A stretch of DNA of 64,000 nucleotides from Sinohyriopsis cumingii (GCA_028554795.2 CM068835.1:59891219-59955218), one strand, 5' to 3'; counted from the stretch's first letter, positions 1 to 10,261 are shown. Made by a program: numbers and translations. The notes: generated by a model not told the origin, from the letters alone.

Positions 1-447
1 GAGTATTTAACAGCCCTCAGTTTCGTTTATATTCTGTGATAGAGCATAAACACCTCAGCTGGTAATCTTACAATATAAACTTCCAAATATTTAATTACGG
101 AGATGTTCTATCACTCATGATGATTCCCAAGTGCAAATATCTCAGTGTAACAAGTACACCATATCAACAGATGGCCATTCCACAGACAAAATTGTTTCAC
201 ACCTGTAATTTTGTTTTATTCCTCAAGACATATTGACAGACTTTAGCAAGAGATGTACTCACTGACCAATGTGCCCCACTTGAGCCCGAAAACTGACCTA
301 AAATGGAAAACAATTATGTGACTGCCAATGAACAGGTACATGCTCATTTAGTAAACACCGCTGTTATGAAGCATAAAATCATCCAATAATACTAGAAGAT
401 TCAGACACAGGTATCTGGATGATAGGGTGTACTTCATCTGTAAATTG
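1..447. other. Unannotated AT-rich DNA
   Basis: No open frame of note, no tandem repeat and no recognisable element was seen. The stretch ends at the tail of the S2 SINE copy that follows. Confidence 0.5.
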
Positions 448-703
448 TTATTGTTTAACACCATTTTTATGGGGTTTAACACCATTTTTCAGCAAAAGAT
501 AGGCTTTACATGGACGCCACCAGAACTCAGATGGAGTAAAAAACCTGGAAAAACACCATTAAGAACCACACACGCACAAGAAGCTACTCACAAGCTTTCT
601 CAAGTACCTATATTAACCATGCCTGAGACTCAAAACAATGTGGACAGATGTGAGAAGGCAGTTATTTGGAACGGTGAGCACTTTTGACACACTGTCACTC
701 AGG
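448..703 (-). mobile_element. S2 SINE, old copy
   Basis: Lies in reverse orientation, with its tail to the left. It shares with the other S2 copies the tail phrase GTTTAACACCATTTTTCAGCA, the body (aggctttacatgg, agaagctact, caagctttctcaa) and a decayed tRNA-like head (ggtgagcacttttgacac). The tail phrase is present twice, about 30 bp apart, so the tail end is locally duplicated. It is strongly diverged and I found no clear target duplication. An open frame that runs through it is fortuitous. Confidence 0.75.
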
Positions 704-869
704 TCTCTGCATCCATAAATAAAGCATAATAAACTCTCTTAATAGTCCAACTATGCTGAACAAATCTTTTGGTTATTGCTTGTTTTCTCTGATCCAAATT
801 TATTATTTTTCTCTTAAATCATTAACCCCATGTGCCATGTTGTTCTCTACTTCCAAGCTCTGCACCATT

Positions 870-1060
870 AACATCATGAAGATACACCAAAGTGGTTGGT
901 ATCACAGAAGAGCAGACAGATGTAGTTCTACAATAACAAAAGACTTTTTACTCACATTACAAAATACATCCGGGTTAACCTTATTTTTTTAGGTTTAGAA
1001 ACCAGGGTTTGTGTCCAGATTTTAGACTTTTTGGTTTGAGATCTAAAGCAGAATGGTTCA
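870..1060 (+). repeat. Dispersed repeat, paired with 49335-49560
   Basis: The stretch from AAGATACACCAAAGTGG through TTTTAGACTTTTTGG and the following AGATCTRAAG is found again, diverged but collinear and in the same orientation, at 49335-49560. It has no coding capacity and no visible termini, so it is an unclassified interspersed repeat. The DNA from 1061 to 1738 shows nothing further. Confidence 0.55.
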
Positions 1061-1738
1061 TACTGCAAAAGGATTGATGAGCCTTTGCAAAAAATAGGAC
1101 AAGTTTGAGATCTGGTGGGAAAAGGAGTCAGGACACAAAAAATTTGAGTGAAAATAGCAAAATGAGTGCCTGCAAAAAACCAAAATAAGCCAAATGTTCA
1201 CCTTCTGCACATGCACAGGCAAAATGTCCAATTAAAAACATTTTTTATTCACTTACGTGTCCAGTAAAGAAAACTATTTCAGAAACAGATGTGTCTGTAT
1301 GCAGTAAGATAAAAGCTACAAAAGCATTTCCTACCCCTGCCCATTTCAAGCAAAAATTAAAAGAACTGACAAGGAAAATGGGTTTTAAAAATAGTTTCAG
1401 CTAGTAAGTGAAGATTTTAAAGAAATAATGGGTGGGGGTAGAATTGTTCTTAAGTAGCCAGGTGCTTTGGCAGATTTAGGCAGTTACAATTAACCATCTA
1501 CTTGTGCCTAAGGAACTGTCTGTCAAATGTTTTTAAAATGAGCTGTTCATTGCAACAACCCAAATTATGACCATTGAAAATACATAATTCATATTCAGTC
1601 ATGTTTGATGCTGAGTTTCATCTTATCAAGTCCTCAACAGAAAGTTAATGGAGTAGGATAAATTTGGTTTGTTTGTTGCTGGTATCAATTTTCTTTGGAT
1701 TTTATCAGGGCCTGCACTCTACCACACAGCAGTTACAA

Positions 1739-2640
1739 ATTTCAGGTAAGTGTCCACCTGCGAGATTTTTAAACTTTCACACCCCCAGAGGCAAGTGTCC
1801 ACCTGCGAGATTTTTAAACTTTCACACCCCAGAGGCAAGTGCCCACCTGCAATTTTTTTAAAACTTTCACACCCCCAGAGGCAAGTGTCCACCTGCGAGA
1901 TTTTTAAACTTTCACACCCCAGAGGCAAGTGCCCACCTGCAAGATTTTTAAACTTTCACACCCCCAGAGGTAAGTGTCCACCTGCGAGATTTTTAAACTT
2001 TCACACCCCCAGAGGCAAGTGTCCACCTGCGAGATTTTTAAACTTTCACACCCCAGAGGCAAGTGCCCACCTGCAAGATTTTTAAACTTTCACACCCCAG
2101 AGGCAAGTGTCCACCTGCGAGATTTTTAAACTTTCACACCCCAGAGGCAAGTGTCCACCTGCGAGATTTTTAAACTTTCACACCCCAGAGGCAAGTGCCC
2201 ACCTGCAAGATTTTTAAACTTTCACAAACCCACCCCAGGTAAGTGTCCACCTCCAAGATTTTTAAACTTTCACAAACCCACCCCAGGTAAGTGTCCACCT
2301 CCAAGATTTTTAAACTTTCACACACCCACCCCAGGTAAGTGTCCACCTCCAAGATTTTTAAACTTTCACACCCCAGAGGCAAGTGTCCACCTGCAAGATT
2401 TTTAAACTTTCACACACAAACCCAGAGGTAAGTGTCCACCTCCAAGATTTTTAAACTTTCACACCCCCAGAGGCAAGTGTCCACCTCCAAGAGTTTTAAA
2501 CTTTCACACCCCCAGAGGCAAGTGTCCACCTGCAAGATTTTTAAACTTTCACACACACACCCAGAGGTAAGTGTCCACCTCCAAGAGTTTTAAACTTTCA
2601 CACCCTCAGAGGCAAGTGTCCACCTCCAAGATTTTTAAAC
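1739..2640 (+). repeat. Minisatellite, about 41-bp unit
   Basis: About 22 head-to-tail units run along the lines of AGGCAAGTGTCCACCTGC, GAGATTTTTAAACTTTCACA, CCCC. Unit length varies by a few bases, mainly in the C-rich joint. Right-hand units carry variants such as CACAAACCCACCCCAGG and CCTCCAAGAG. Open frames of 65-111 codons here, on both strands, are products of the repetition and are not genes. The left edge and several units read CAGGTAAGTGT, a match to a 5' splice-site consensus. Confidence 0.95.
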
Positions 2641-3289
2641 ATCTTAAGTCCAAGAATTAGCTTTCACACTTTCTTTATATTTTGCTCCATGGCCATAGAG
2701 TGCTTCAACAATACCGGCAAATCTATTAAATATATTTTTGTAAGAACATAATGACCTAATCATTGCATGGTTTAATAATGAGCAACTTAATTCCAATGTC
2801 TAAGAAGCCAAGTTAGCAACTAGTAATTTGGACCATTTGTTTGACATGTTTGGCAAATACAGCTGTTTTGGAATATCAGATCATAAGCAGTAAAGATAAG
2901 ACTTGTATGTCTAACAGCGACTATCATACGGATATTTAAGGAACTTCAAGCTTTCTGCAATGAAGATTTGAAGAAGGATTATGCATCATAGAGGCAGTTA
3001 ATCCCCATTTCAGGTCAAGAGATAAAAAAAAGGTAAATATATGTTCCAAAACTTTTATTTAAAGCTAACTATGTATTAGCTTTATGTTGACCTGGGATAT
3101 AGTATGAGCTATGCATGGAAGCCACATTGTTTGGCTTCCAGATACTGATGTATTCTGGTCTCAGGCTATGTTGAATGTATGGCGCCAGTCCTTTACAACT
3201 TGATACACGAGTTACTGCATAATCACCTTTATTTGTCAAGTACCAAGTTTGCTGCTGCTTTAAATGATGACTTAAAGCAGCCACCAAAT
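2641..3289. other. Unannotated intergenic or intronic DNA
   Basis: Ordinary AT-rich sequence with no supported gene. Near the right edge it grades into the oldest units of the next minisatellite. Confidence 0.4.
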
Positions 3290-4175
3290 CCATTCCTATC
3301 TGAGTGATATAAAAATGAGAAAAATGTATTTGTTACTGATGCCATTCCTATCAGAGGGATATAAGTAAAAACAAATCTATGTTTACCCAAGGTCAACTTT
3401 CCCTGTTTCTCATTGCCAACCCTAGCACTTTCTAACCAATGGTAAAAAAAATACACAAATAATTCACATAACATGTTTTTTTTTTAAAAGACCTGCCTTT
3501 TGTAACCCTAACTTAAAACCAGTTCAATAGGAAACACACTCTATTCATTTCCTAATATAATAATTATAAAATGTATCTGGAACCTGAATGCCATTCCTTT
3601 CAGAGAGGTATAATATAACAATGATAAAATGTATTTGGCACTTGAATCCCATTCCTTTCAGAGAGGTATAATATAACAATGATAAAATGTATTTGGCACC
3701 TGAATCCCATTCCTTTCAGAGAGGTATAATATAACAATGATAAAATGTATTTGGCACCTGAATCCCATTCCTTTCAGAGAGATATAACATAACAATGATA
3801 AAATGTATTTGGCACCTGAATCCCATTCCTTTCACAGGTATAATATAACAATGATAAAATGTATTTGGCACCTGAATCCCATTCCTTTCAGAGAGGTATA
3901 ATATAACAATGATAAAATGTATCTGGAACCTGAATGCCATTCCTTTCACAGGTATAATATAACAATGATAAAATGTATTTGGCACCTGAATGCCATTCCT
4001 TTCACAGGTATAATATAACAATGATAAAATGTATCTGGAACCTGAATGCCATTCCTTTCACAGGTATAATATAAGAATGGTAAAATGTATTTACCACCAA
4101 TCCCATTCCTTTCAGAGAAATATAATATAACAGTGATAAAAAATATATTTGGCACCTGAATGCCATTCTTATCAG
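3290..4175 (+). repeat. Minisatellite, about 58-60-bp unit, later split by two insertions
   Basis: Units read along the lines of GATAAAATGTATTTGGCACC, TGAATCCCATTCCTTTCAGA, GAGGTATAATATAACAAT. Clean units occupy about 3540-4175, and decayed outlying units lie near 3290-3370. The same unit resumes at 4509-4532 and at 6933-7010, so the array was once continuous. It has been interrupted by an S1 SINE (4190-4508) and a 2.4-kb DNA transposon (4533-6932). Minus-strand open frames of 90 and 101 codons are repeat artefacts. Confidence 0.95.
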
Positions 4176-4189
4176 AGAGATATAGTATA

Positions 4190-4508
4190 TGTTTGTGTGT
4201 GATTTGGATTTTTAGCATAGCTTTAACAATTTTTCAGCCATATCACTACGATGTCTGCAGTGTAGTTTATTGTGATGTCTAGCACTGGGACATAATGCTG
4301 CAGACATGTAGCATGATGTCCCACCCAGTCATATTATCCTGACACCAGGCCAACCAGTCCTTACACTAACCTCTTAATGCTGAGCACCAAGCAAGGCAGA
4401 TGTAATTACCATTTTTATAAGTCTTTGCAATGACTTGGCCGGGGATCGAACCCAAGTCCTCCCGTATCCAAGGTGGAAGTTCTAACCACTAGGCCACCGG
4501 AGCAGTAA
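4190..4508 (-). mobile_element. S1 SINE with 14-bp target duplication
   Basis: Read on the minus strand, it starts with a tRNA-like head. The A box is TGGCCTAGTGG and the B box GGTTCGATCCC. A body of about 200 bp shared with the other S1 copies follows (ctggttggcctggtgtcagg, ctgcagcattatgtcccagt), then a CA-rich tail. The target duplication AGAGATATAGTATA is exact at 4176-4189 and 4509-4522. The target was a minisatellite unit. The good A and B boxes suggest a fairly young insertion. As a tRNA gene it can be dismissed, because the acceptor arm does not close and the body belongs to a repeat family. Confidence 0.93.
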
Positions 4509-4532
4509 AGAGATATAGTATAACAATGATAA

Positions 4533-4645
4533 CACTGGACAACAAATTTTTACAAAAGTCATGTTACTGAAATAAAATTAGTCAATTCTTATCAATTTTT
4601 ATGTGCTGAACACGAATATGACAGTCAAATTGCAAAATTGGCTCT
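4533..4645 (+). repeat. Left terminal inverted repeat of the CACTG transposon
   Basis: The outer 12 bp match the right end with one mismatch. An inner block at 4603-4645 matches the complement of 6830-6872 over about 43 bp with several mismatches. The inner block is the more AT-poor part and is a candidate transposase-binding site, by analogy with other DNA transposons. Confidence 0.8.
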
Positions 4646-4749
4646 AGTTTTTTTGTAATCTGCAAGAAATTAATGTTTACATAACGAAATGCATTCCAAT
4701 AGTAAAAGGTCAACTGTAATAGCCTACCTATAAAAAATCAAGTCATTGA

Positions 4750-6438
4750 CTACATCTTAGATTTCTTCGCCTGTCTCTTGTACAGCTGTTCGGGAGCATC
4801 TCTGAGGAGTGTCCAGCAGTAGTCAGCCAGCATTGTAGTGGACCATTTTCCCTGGTATCTTTGTTCCATTGTTGCGATATCTTGATGAAAACGTTCGCCG
4901 TGTTCATCACTAACAATACCACAGTTGCTAGGAAAGAAATCCAAATGGGAATGAAGGAAGTGAATCTTTAGAGACATATTGCAGCCAAGTTTCTTATACT
5001 TCATCAACATGTCTTCTACTAGTTCCTTATAGTTTTCTGCCCTAACATTTCCGAGGAAGTTTGTAGAAACTAGGCGAAAAGCATTCCATGCTTGTTTCGC
5101 GTCACCTTCCAGCAAGTTGTTGAACTGGTCATCTTTGAAAAGCTCTCGAATCTGAGGACCCACAAAAACTCCCTCTTTAATCTTTGCTTCGCTGAGTCGA
5201 GGGAATTTTTCATGCAGGTATCGGAATGCTGGCAAAGTCCGGTCAATGGCTTTCACGAAGTTCTTCATCAAGCCTAGTTTGATGTGAAGGGGTGGTAGCA
5301 AGATTTTCTGAGCCTCAACCAGAGCTGGGTGTTGGATATTCTTCTCTCCAATGGCTACATTCTGCCTGTGAGTCCATTCCTTCCTCATGTAGTGCATTTC
5401 CCTTGCTCGGCTATCCCACTCGCATAAGAAACACATGTATTTTGTATATCCTTGCTGCAGTCCCATTAAAAGGGCAACTACCTTCAAATCACCACAGAGG
5501 TGCCAGCTGTACTTGTTATACTCAATGGAATTCAGTAGCTGCCTTAAGTTATCGTATGTCTCTTTCATGTGGACAGCATACGCTACTGGAATAGATGGAA
5601 GAATGTTTCCATTGTGCAAAAGCACAGCCTTGAGACTCAGTTTCGAAGAGTCCACAAATAGTCTCCATTCTTGTGGGTCATGAGTGATTTTTAAAGCATT
5701 CATGAGGCCCTCAATATCGGAACAGAATATCAGATTACTTTCCTTTCTGAAGAAAGGCTCCAACTGCTGGTGGCGCTTTCGATATGCAGTAATTATGACA
5801 TCTTCTTCTAGAAGATTCCATTGTTGGAGTCTTGATCCTAGCAATTCTGCCTTGTTCTTTGATAAGTCCAAATCACGAATCAGGTCATTTAGTTCTTCCT
5901 GTGTTATTCTGTGTGGGGTTGATGATGCACCACAGTGAAAATCTGGATCACTGCATGCTGATGGACCAGGAGAAGAACAGGTCGACTCACCTTTGTCTTC
6001 GTCAGATGAATCAAGAGAATATTCTGCTGGAGGTTCTGGAATAGGAAGTCCCTCACCATGTGGAACTGGTCTCAATGCAGACGGAATGTTTGGGTAGACT
6101 ATTCTCGACTTCTTTCGCTTCGTTATTCCGCCGGAAAGAGGAGGAACCAAGCAGAAGTAACAGTCATTTAGGTGGTTGCTTGGCTCTCTCCACACCATTG
6201 GGACTGCAAACGGCATTGATGACCTTTTGCAATTCAACCACTGTGAAAGCTGTGTTGTACATGTAGCACAGCATATATGCGGAGCCCAAGGCTTGTCTTG
6301 GTCACCAACCTTGCATCCGAAGTAAAGATGATATGCCTTCTTCACTTGAGAATTGATACTTTTCTTCTGGTTGGCAAATGTCACTTCCCCACAAATACAG
6401 CAAAAATTGTCCGCGGTATTAACACACTTTCGAGGCAT
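4750..6438 (-). CDS. Transposase-like protein, 562 aa, intact
   Basis: A single open frame with no break, starting at the ATG at 6436-6438 just downstream of a TATA box, and lying entirely inside the inverted ends. It is probably the transposase that cuts and pastes the element. The N-terminus is Cys-rich (C13, C14, C16, C42, C56, C57, C60, C93, C96), which suggests a zinc-binding DNA-recognition region. A Ser/Asp/Glu-rich linker lies near 141-166. Acidic residues that could form an RNase H-like active site are D263 (in FVDSS), D317 (in CGDLK) followed by C336-x2-C339, and E512 or E515 (in SDEHGE). A CxxC after the second Asp is a known feature of several DDE transposase families. Proteins of this look recur as uncharacterised multicopy genes in invertebrate genomes, but I cannot name the family. 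An alternative is a domesticated copy, though the intact inverted ends argue against that. Confidence 0.85.
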   Translation of the reverse strand: MPRKCVNTADNFCCICGEVTFANQKKSINSQVKKAYHLYFGCKVGDQDKPWAPHICCATCTTQLSQWLNCKRSSMPFAVPMVWREPSNHLNDCYFCLVPPLSGGITKRKKSRIVYPNIPSALRPVPHGEGLPIPEPPAEYSLDSSDEDKGESTCSSPGPSACSDPDFHCGASSTPHRITQEELNDLIRDLDLSKNKAELLGSRLQQWNLLEEDVIITAYRKRHQQLEPFFRKESNLIFCSDIEGLMNALKITHDPQEWRLFVDSSKLSLKAVLLHNGNILPSIPVAYAVHMKETYDNLRQLLNSIEYNKYSWHLCGDLKVVALLMGLQQGYTKYMCFLCEWDSRAREMHYMRKEWTHRQNVAIGEKNIQHPALVEAQKILLPPLHIKLGLMKNFVKAIDRTLPAFRYLHEKFPRLSEAKIKEGVFVGPQIRELFKDDQFNNLLEGDAKQAWNAFRLVSTNFLGNVRAENYKELVEDMLMKYKKLGCNMSLKIHFLHSHLDFFPSNCGIVSDEHGERFHQDIATMEQRYQGKWSTTMLADYCWTLLRDAPEQLYKRQAKKSKM

Positions 6439-6543
6439 TACTGTTCTTTATTGTACGTAAATGGATAAAATAATAAGTTTTATGTAACAGTAGCTTGAAC
6501 TGTCTCGCACAACGTCTAAAATATTTTAAATGCTGAACCTATC

Positions 6544-6665
6544 TGATTGGGCTTTATATAGTACACTGCTTACGTCAGCTTCAGCAGCCGCCTGGCATTA
6601 GTATAATAGGCCTACACATGTATAGTACACTGCTGACGTCAACTTACTTCAGCAGCCGCATGGCA
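6544..6665 (-). promoter_or_regulatory. Probable promoter of the transposase gene
   Basis: On the minus strand a TATA box, CTATATAAAG, lies at 6552-6561, about 115 bp upstream of the ATG, so initiation would fall near 6520-6530. Upstream of it is a tandem duplication of about 70 bp (TATAGTACACTGCT, CTTCAGCAGCCGC). Each copy holds a CRE-like octamer: TTACGTCA on the plus strand at 6570-6577 and the perfect palindrome TGACGTCA at 6634-6641. Control by a CREB/ATF-type bZIP factor is an inference from the motif alone. Confidence 0.55.
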
Positions 6666-6829
6666 TTAGTATTGCATTGCATCAGAAAATGATGCAATCA
6701 ACTGTGGATGATGTGAGCATGATGGTATTATGCAATGTTACATCATTATTCCGGATGTTGCTGCAGTCCTACTGGAGAAATTTACACAGTGAAACATAGA
6801 AAATGAGGTATATGAATATCTTCAAAACG

Positions 6830-6932
6830 AGAGCCAATACAAATTTTTCACGGTTATATTCGTGTTCGGCACACCAAAATACTACAGATTAGGGCCTTTT
6901 CAAGTCAGTAATGATTTCACTGTTGACCAGTG
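6830..6932 (-). repeat. Right terminal inverted repeat of the CACTG transposon
   Basis: Ends with GTTGACCAGTG at 6932, followed by the target duplication TAA. The inner block 6830-6872 is the inverted partner of 4603-4645. Confidence 0.8.
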
Positions 6933-7010
6933 TAAACTGTATTTGGCACCTCAATGCCATTCTTAGAGAGATATAACATAACAATGATAAAATGTATTTG
7001 CTGCAGATGC

Positions 7011-7689
7011 TATTCCAATAAGCATACAACAACAAATGCTGGCTGAAAACAGAAATAATCTGAAAGCTATCTGGAGAGATTTTAGAGTTTGGTGCAGGGA
7101 AATGTAAAACTGAAACTGCTCAATCATGAGGGCATTTATAATGATAATCCAACTCACATCTCAAATATCTGTAATGACTATTTGTTCAAATTGTTGGAAA
7201 ACTTAAATAATCCAAAACTTCATGCGATCATCTGGAAGTCAAATATTTTGTACAAAAAAAGTCCCTAACAATATTAAGTCTGATCTTTCTGAAAAGGATC
7301 CTGAATTTGTGTTGAAATATATTTAAAAAATGGATGATTGTGAAGCAACCAGATTTGATATGATTGAACCAAGGCCACTAAAGGCAGCAGTAATTGCTAT
7401 AATAATGAGTATAGCTTTCATCTGCAATAAAAGTATTACCCTATTTCATGTATTTTTTCATATCCTTTAATTTTTCACACACAATCCAGTTATCAAAATA
7501 ATAATTATTTAAATGTATCAATTTTTTGTACATATCACTTTGTATGTTTTGAAAAAATCCATTAAATTATCGAACATAAAATTTCTACTAAGAAGATTTA
7601 TGTTTGCAAAAAACATCGAAAATACCACATTGCCATTTTGTTTTTACAAAAATTAAAAATATTTGTTGGTGAGGAAATACAATGATTGA
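7011..7689. other. Unannotated DNA right of the minisatellite
   Basis: AT-rich. A plus-strand stretch near 7170-7350 has some protein-like codon use but is broken by stops and matches nothing I recognise. Confidence 0.35.
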
Positions 7690-7697
7690 TGCATAAG

Positions 7698-7921
7698 CAT
7701 GGGTGCCCGCAGCATAGGTCAAACCAACCCCCCCATCGAAATCATACTGCAAATATATCTATAAATTCCGAAAAGTTTAATAATGCAAATGAAGCTGAAA
7801 ATACGTCACAAGATTCAGTTCAAAACGCTTAGTAAATATCAGCTTTAGTTTCAGACTGCTTACTATACTAACTCTCCCGGCTGTGACTGACCCCCCCAAA
7901 AATATCCTGCGGGTGCCCATG
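7698..7921. mobile_element. hAT-like MITE, 224 bp
   Basis: The terminal inverted repeats are CATGGGTGCCCGCAG and, complemented from the right end, CATGGGCACCCGCAG (13 of 15 match). Both sides are flanked by the exact octamer TGCATAAG (7690-7697 and 7922-7929). An 8-bp duplication with short inverted ends is the hallmark of the hAT superfamily. The inside has C-runs and no coding capacity, so the element must depend on a transposase encoded elsewhere. Confidence 0.85.
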
Positions 7922-8339
7922 TGCATAAGCTCTCTTATTGTCATTGCAATAACAACTGGTGTTTATTAACAAATTGACAAAAGGTCTTCACAGACCATAC
8001 CTTTAAATATTATTATTTATTAGTTCTTATTAAGTCCATCATCGTATGACAACATCATGTGCATTTTAAAACAAGTTCAGAAGCTCTTTCATGTTTTCTT
8101 ATCCAACAAAAATTACATCTCAGTACATGCAAAAGTGAAGACCACAAACCACTGGTCAACTAGTCATATTGTTTCATTATCGTCATACAGATATAAAATA
8201 TAAAAACTTTGTCATTTTCCATCGTAAATTTGGATGTCATGGACTAAATTAAATCGATTTGTATATATACATATACTATCTTTTAAGTGCTCATTCTGCT
8301 TTGACATGGATATAATTAACATTTTACTGCAAATCTATT

Positions 8340-8545
8340 ATACGATAATACCCCACTATTATCTTTATTGGCAAGTTCAAATAACAAGTGATGCCCATGA
8401 TTGCATGTCCTTATAACATCTGCCGTATGGACAACAGCTTCATTAACATTTACAGATTTCCATTTCCCTGAAGAGTGCCTCATTTCCCTACTGGCAGCCT
8501 TGCTGATTTGACCTCTTCTGTCCATGCTTGCCCTCAATCTGGTTT
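8340..8545 (-). other. Protein-like open stretch, unidentified
   Basis: On the minus strand about 68 codons read open with a charged, globular-looking composition (RASMDRRGQISKAASREM, then KWKSVNVNEAVV). A stop and an AG dinucleotide lie just upstream (TGCTTAG|GGC), which would allow a splice acceptor. There is no good GT donor downstream. It could be a decayed transposon gene fragment or a lone exon. I do not recognise the sequence. Confidence 0.2.
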
Positions 8546-8824
8546 CAACTGGATAACCAAAGCCCTAAGCATGTTTAATTACCGTGTAAATAACACTGCA
8601 TAGCCATGTGGTTGTTGTGACAATGTACATCATAATTAATTCAAAAATGAATTGTTGCTTTAGCAGTGTTTACTGATGATGGAATATAATAACTGTAGTT
8701 GTAATACATGAGGATTATCACAATCATAGGTAACTGAAAATAATCTTTTTTCTCTTTGCAAAAGCTACAAATAAAATCCACCCTGAATAAATACGATCTT
8801 GTACACTGACAAAATTTGTTTCAT

Positions 8825-8862
8825 TTCTCTCTCTCTCCCTCACACACAGACACACAGACATG
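8825..8862 (+). repeat. CT/CA microsatellite
   Basis: A short run of CTCTCTCTC followed by CACACACAGACACACAGACA. It has no associated element. Confidence 0.8.
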
Positions 8863-9049
8863 CTTTGCAGGCACTCACGTGCATTAACTAAAACGTGATT
8901 TCAGATTCTCTATATTCTTTTATTGCAATTTGATAATGAGATTATTGTTGCTGTAAAAATACAAGTTGCACTTAATTTCTTGAAAATGTGGACTCGTATC
9001 ATTGCGTACAATGCATGTGATTCTTTTCTTAACTATTTCAACACTAATA

Positions 9050-9290
9050 CTCTTATGATCTTATTCATGATAATCAGTCTGGCTTTCGATAGAATCACTC
9101 GTGTGAAATTACACTTTTATCTATGATTGATAAATGGCTGAAAGCACCAGATCAAGGAGAAATGGCAGGCACCATTATGGCTAATTTTCATCATGCTTTT
9201 GATCTTGCAGACCATGAAATTTTGCTTGAAAAAGCTGAAAATAAGTTTTCCACATGGTTGCTATGGATTACTAGGGATCTATATCAGACA
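9050..9290 (+). pseudogene. Non-LTR reverse-transcriptase fragment
   Basis: The plus-strand translation contains NQSGFR, stop, NHSCE, then LLSMIDKWLKAPDQGE and FHHAFDLADHEILLEK. This is the finger/palm part of a LINE reverse transcriptase, where the usual form is F(S/K)KAFD.VDH.ILL. The catalytic Asp of motif A is retained as FDLADH. An in-frame stop follows GFR, and the reading dies after about 80 codons. Neither 5' nor 3' LINE sequence adjoins it, so it is an orphan relic. It is on the opposite strand to the three larger LINE relics in the window. Confidence 0.75.
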
Positions 9291-10110
9291 TAATTTTGAT
9301 ATAGCTAATTCAAAGAAACAATCCTACCATGTTTATTCAAGCTAGATCAAATGTCCATGAAAAGAAGTTGAAAAAAAATATGTTCCCAAATGACTGATAT
9401 GATATTCACATTGTCGCTAGGAGAGTCATAATTTCGACAAAGCATGTTGCAAGAAACCATCCAATAAAGTCAAAAATAGGTTTTCTACACGGTTGCTAAA
9501 GAATCCACACTGCTGCTAGGTGAGCGATTCTAGATACAACTTTGACAGAGGATGGCCAATAAACTTATTCCAACTAACTCGGATATATATTAACTCAGCT
9601 GTTTTGAAAAAATTGAAGATATGCTTTGAATATGGCCACATAATTTTACTAAAGTGTGTCTTAAGAAACACTCCTACCAAGTTGGATTTAAATTGGGCAT
9701 GTCTTCGAGAGATATTTAAAATAGTTTCCACTTGGTTGCCAAGGAAGCCACTCCAATGCTAGGGAATCACCACAGATACAATATTGACAGAACATGTCCT
9801 AACAAACATTCTTAACAAGTTTGAAATTCGCTCTTCCATTCTGGAGAAGTTGAAGACGGGTTTTCGAACTTGTTCCTAAAAAAGAATTGTTGCTAAAGGA
9901 GTCAGACATAATTTTGACAGAGCTTGTACTAAAATCATTCCTAGCAATTTCAATCAAAATTGGCTGAGACATTAGTAAGAAAAAGTATACTAAATTGTTG
10001 CTATGTGATCAACCCTAGATATAACTTTGACAGATTATATTCAGAGAAACATTCCTGCAAATATGGATTACAACTGGCATTGCAGTTTTTGAGAAGCTAA
10101 AAATAGTAAT
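9291..10110 (+). repeat. Decayed tandem repeat (GACAGAGC.TGT phrases)
   Basis: Several irregularly spaced copies share the order TTTTGACAGAG, a stretch with ACATTCCTA.CAAGTT, AATTGG, GAGAAGTTGAA and GGTTGCTA. Starts of copies lie near 9513, 9759, 9890 and 10000, so spacing has been shortened by deletions. A frame of 80 codons at 9520-9762 is fortuitous. Confidence 0.6.
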
Positions 10111-10261
10111 GCTGACAGAATGTAACAGACAGCAAATGACTGACAAAAAACAATGCACAATGTAAACAGGGTTATACTATATACTGACTGGGCATTATGG
10201 CCAAGTGAGGTAAAAATGTATGCATGATTTACATGAAGATTAATTGTAACAAGACAACACA

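Larger units (their letters stand above)
4533..6932 (-). mobile_element. Complete DNA transposon with CACTG ends and intact transposase
   Basis: The ends are CACTGGACAACA on the left and, reverse-complemented, CACTGGTCAACA on the right. The flanking trinucleotide is TAA on both sides (4530-4532 and 6933-6935). Inside, a second inverted block matches: GAACACGAATAT and GGCTCT at 4603-4645 and 6830-6872. The inverted ends therefore reach about 105-113 bp inward with gaps. Removing the element restores a continuous minisatellite unit. It carries one intact gene, for a likely transposase. CAC-starting ends with a 3-bp duplication fit the En/Spm (CACTA) group, but I cannot assign the protein family, so the superfamily is tentative. 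Confidence 0.88.

Noticed and set aside
1664..2405. Open frames with CPPARFLNFHTP-type repeats on both strands
   Set aside because: They follow the 41-bp minisatellite exactly and change frame with unit length. No start context or domain.
5092..6468. Plus-strand frames of 61-100 codons opposite the transposase
   Set aside because: Antisense shadows of the intact minus-strand gene, without domains of their own.
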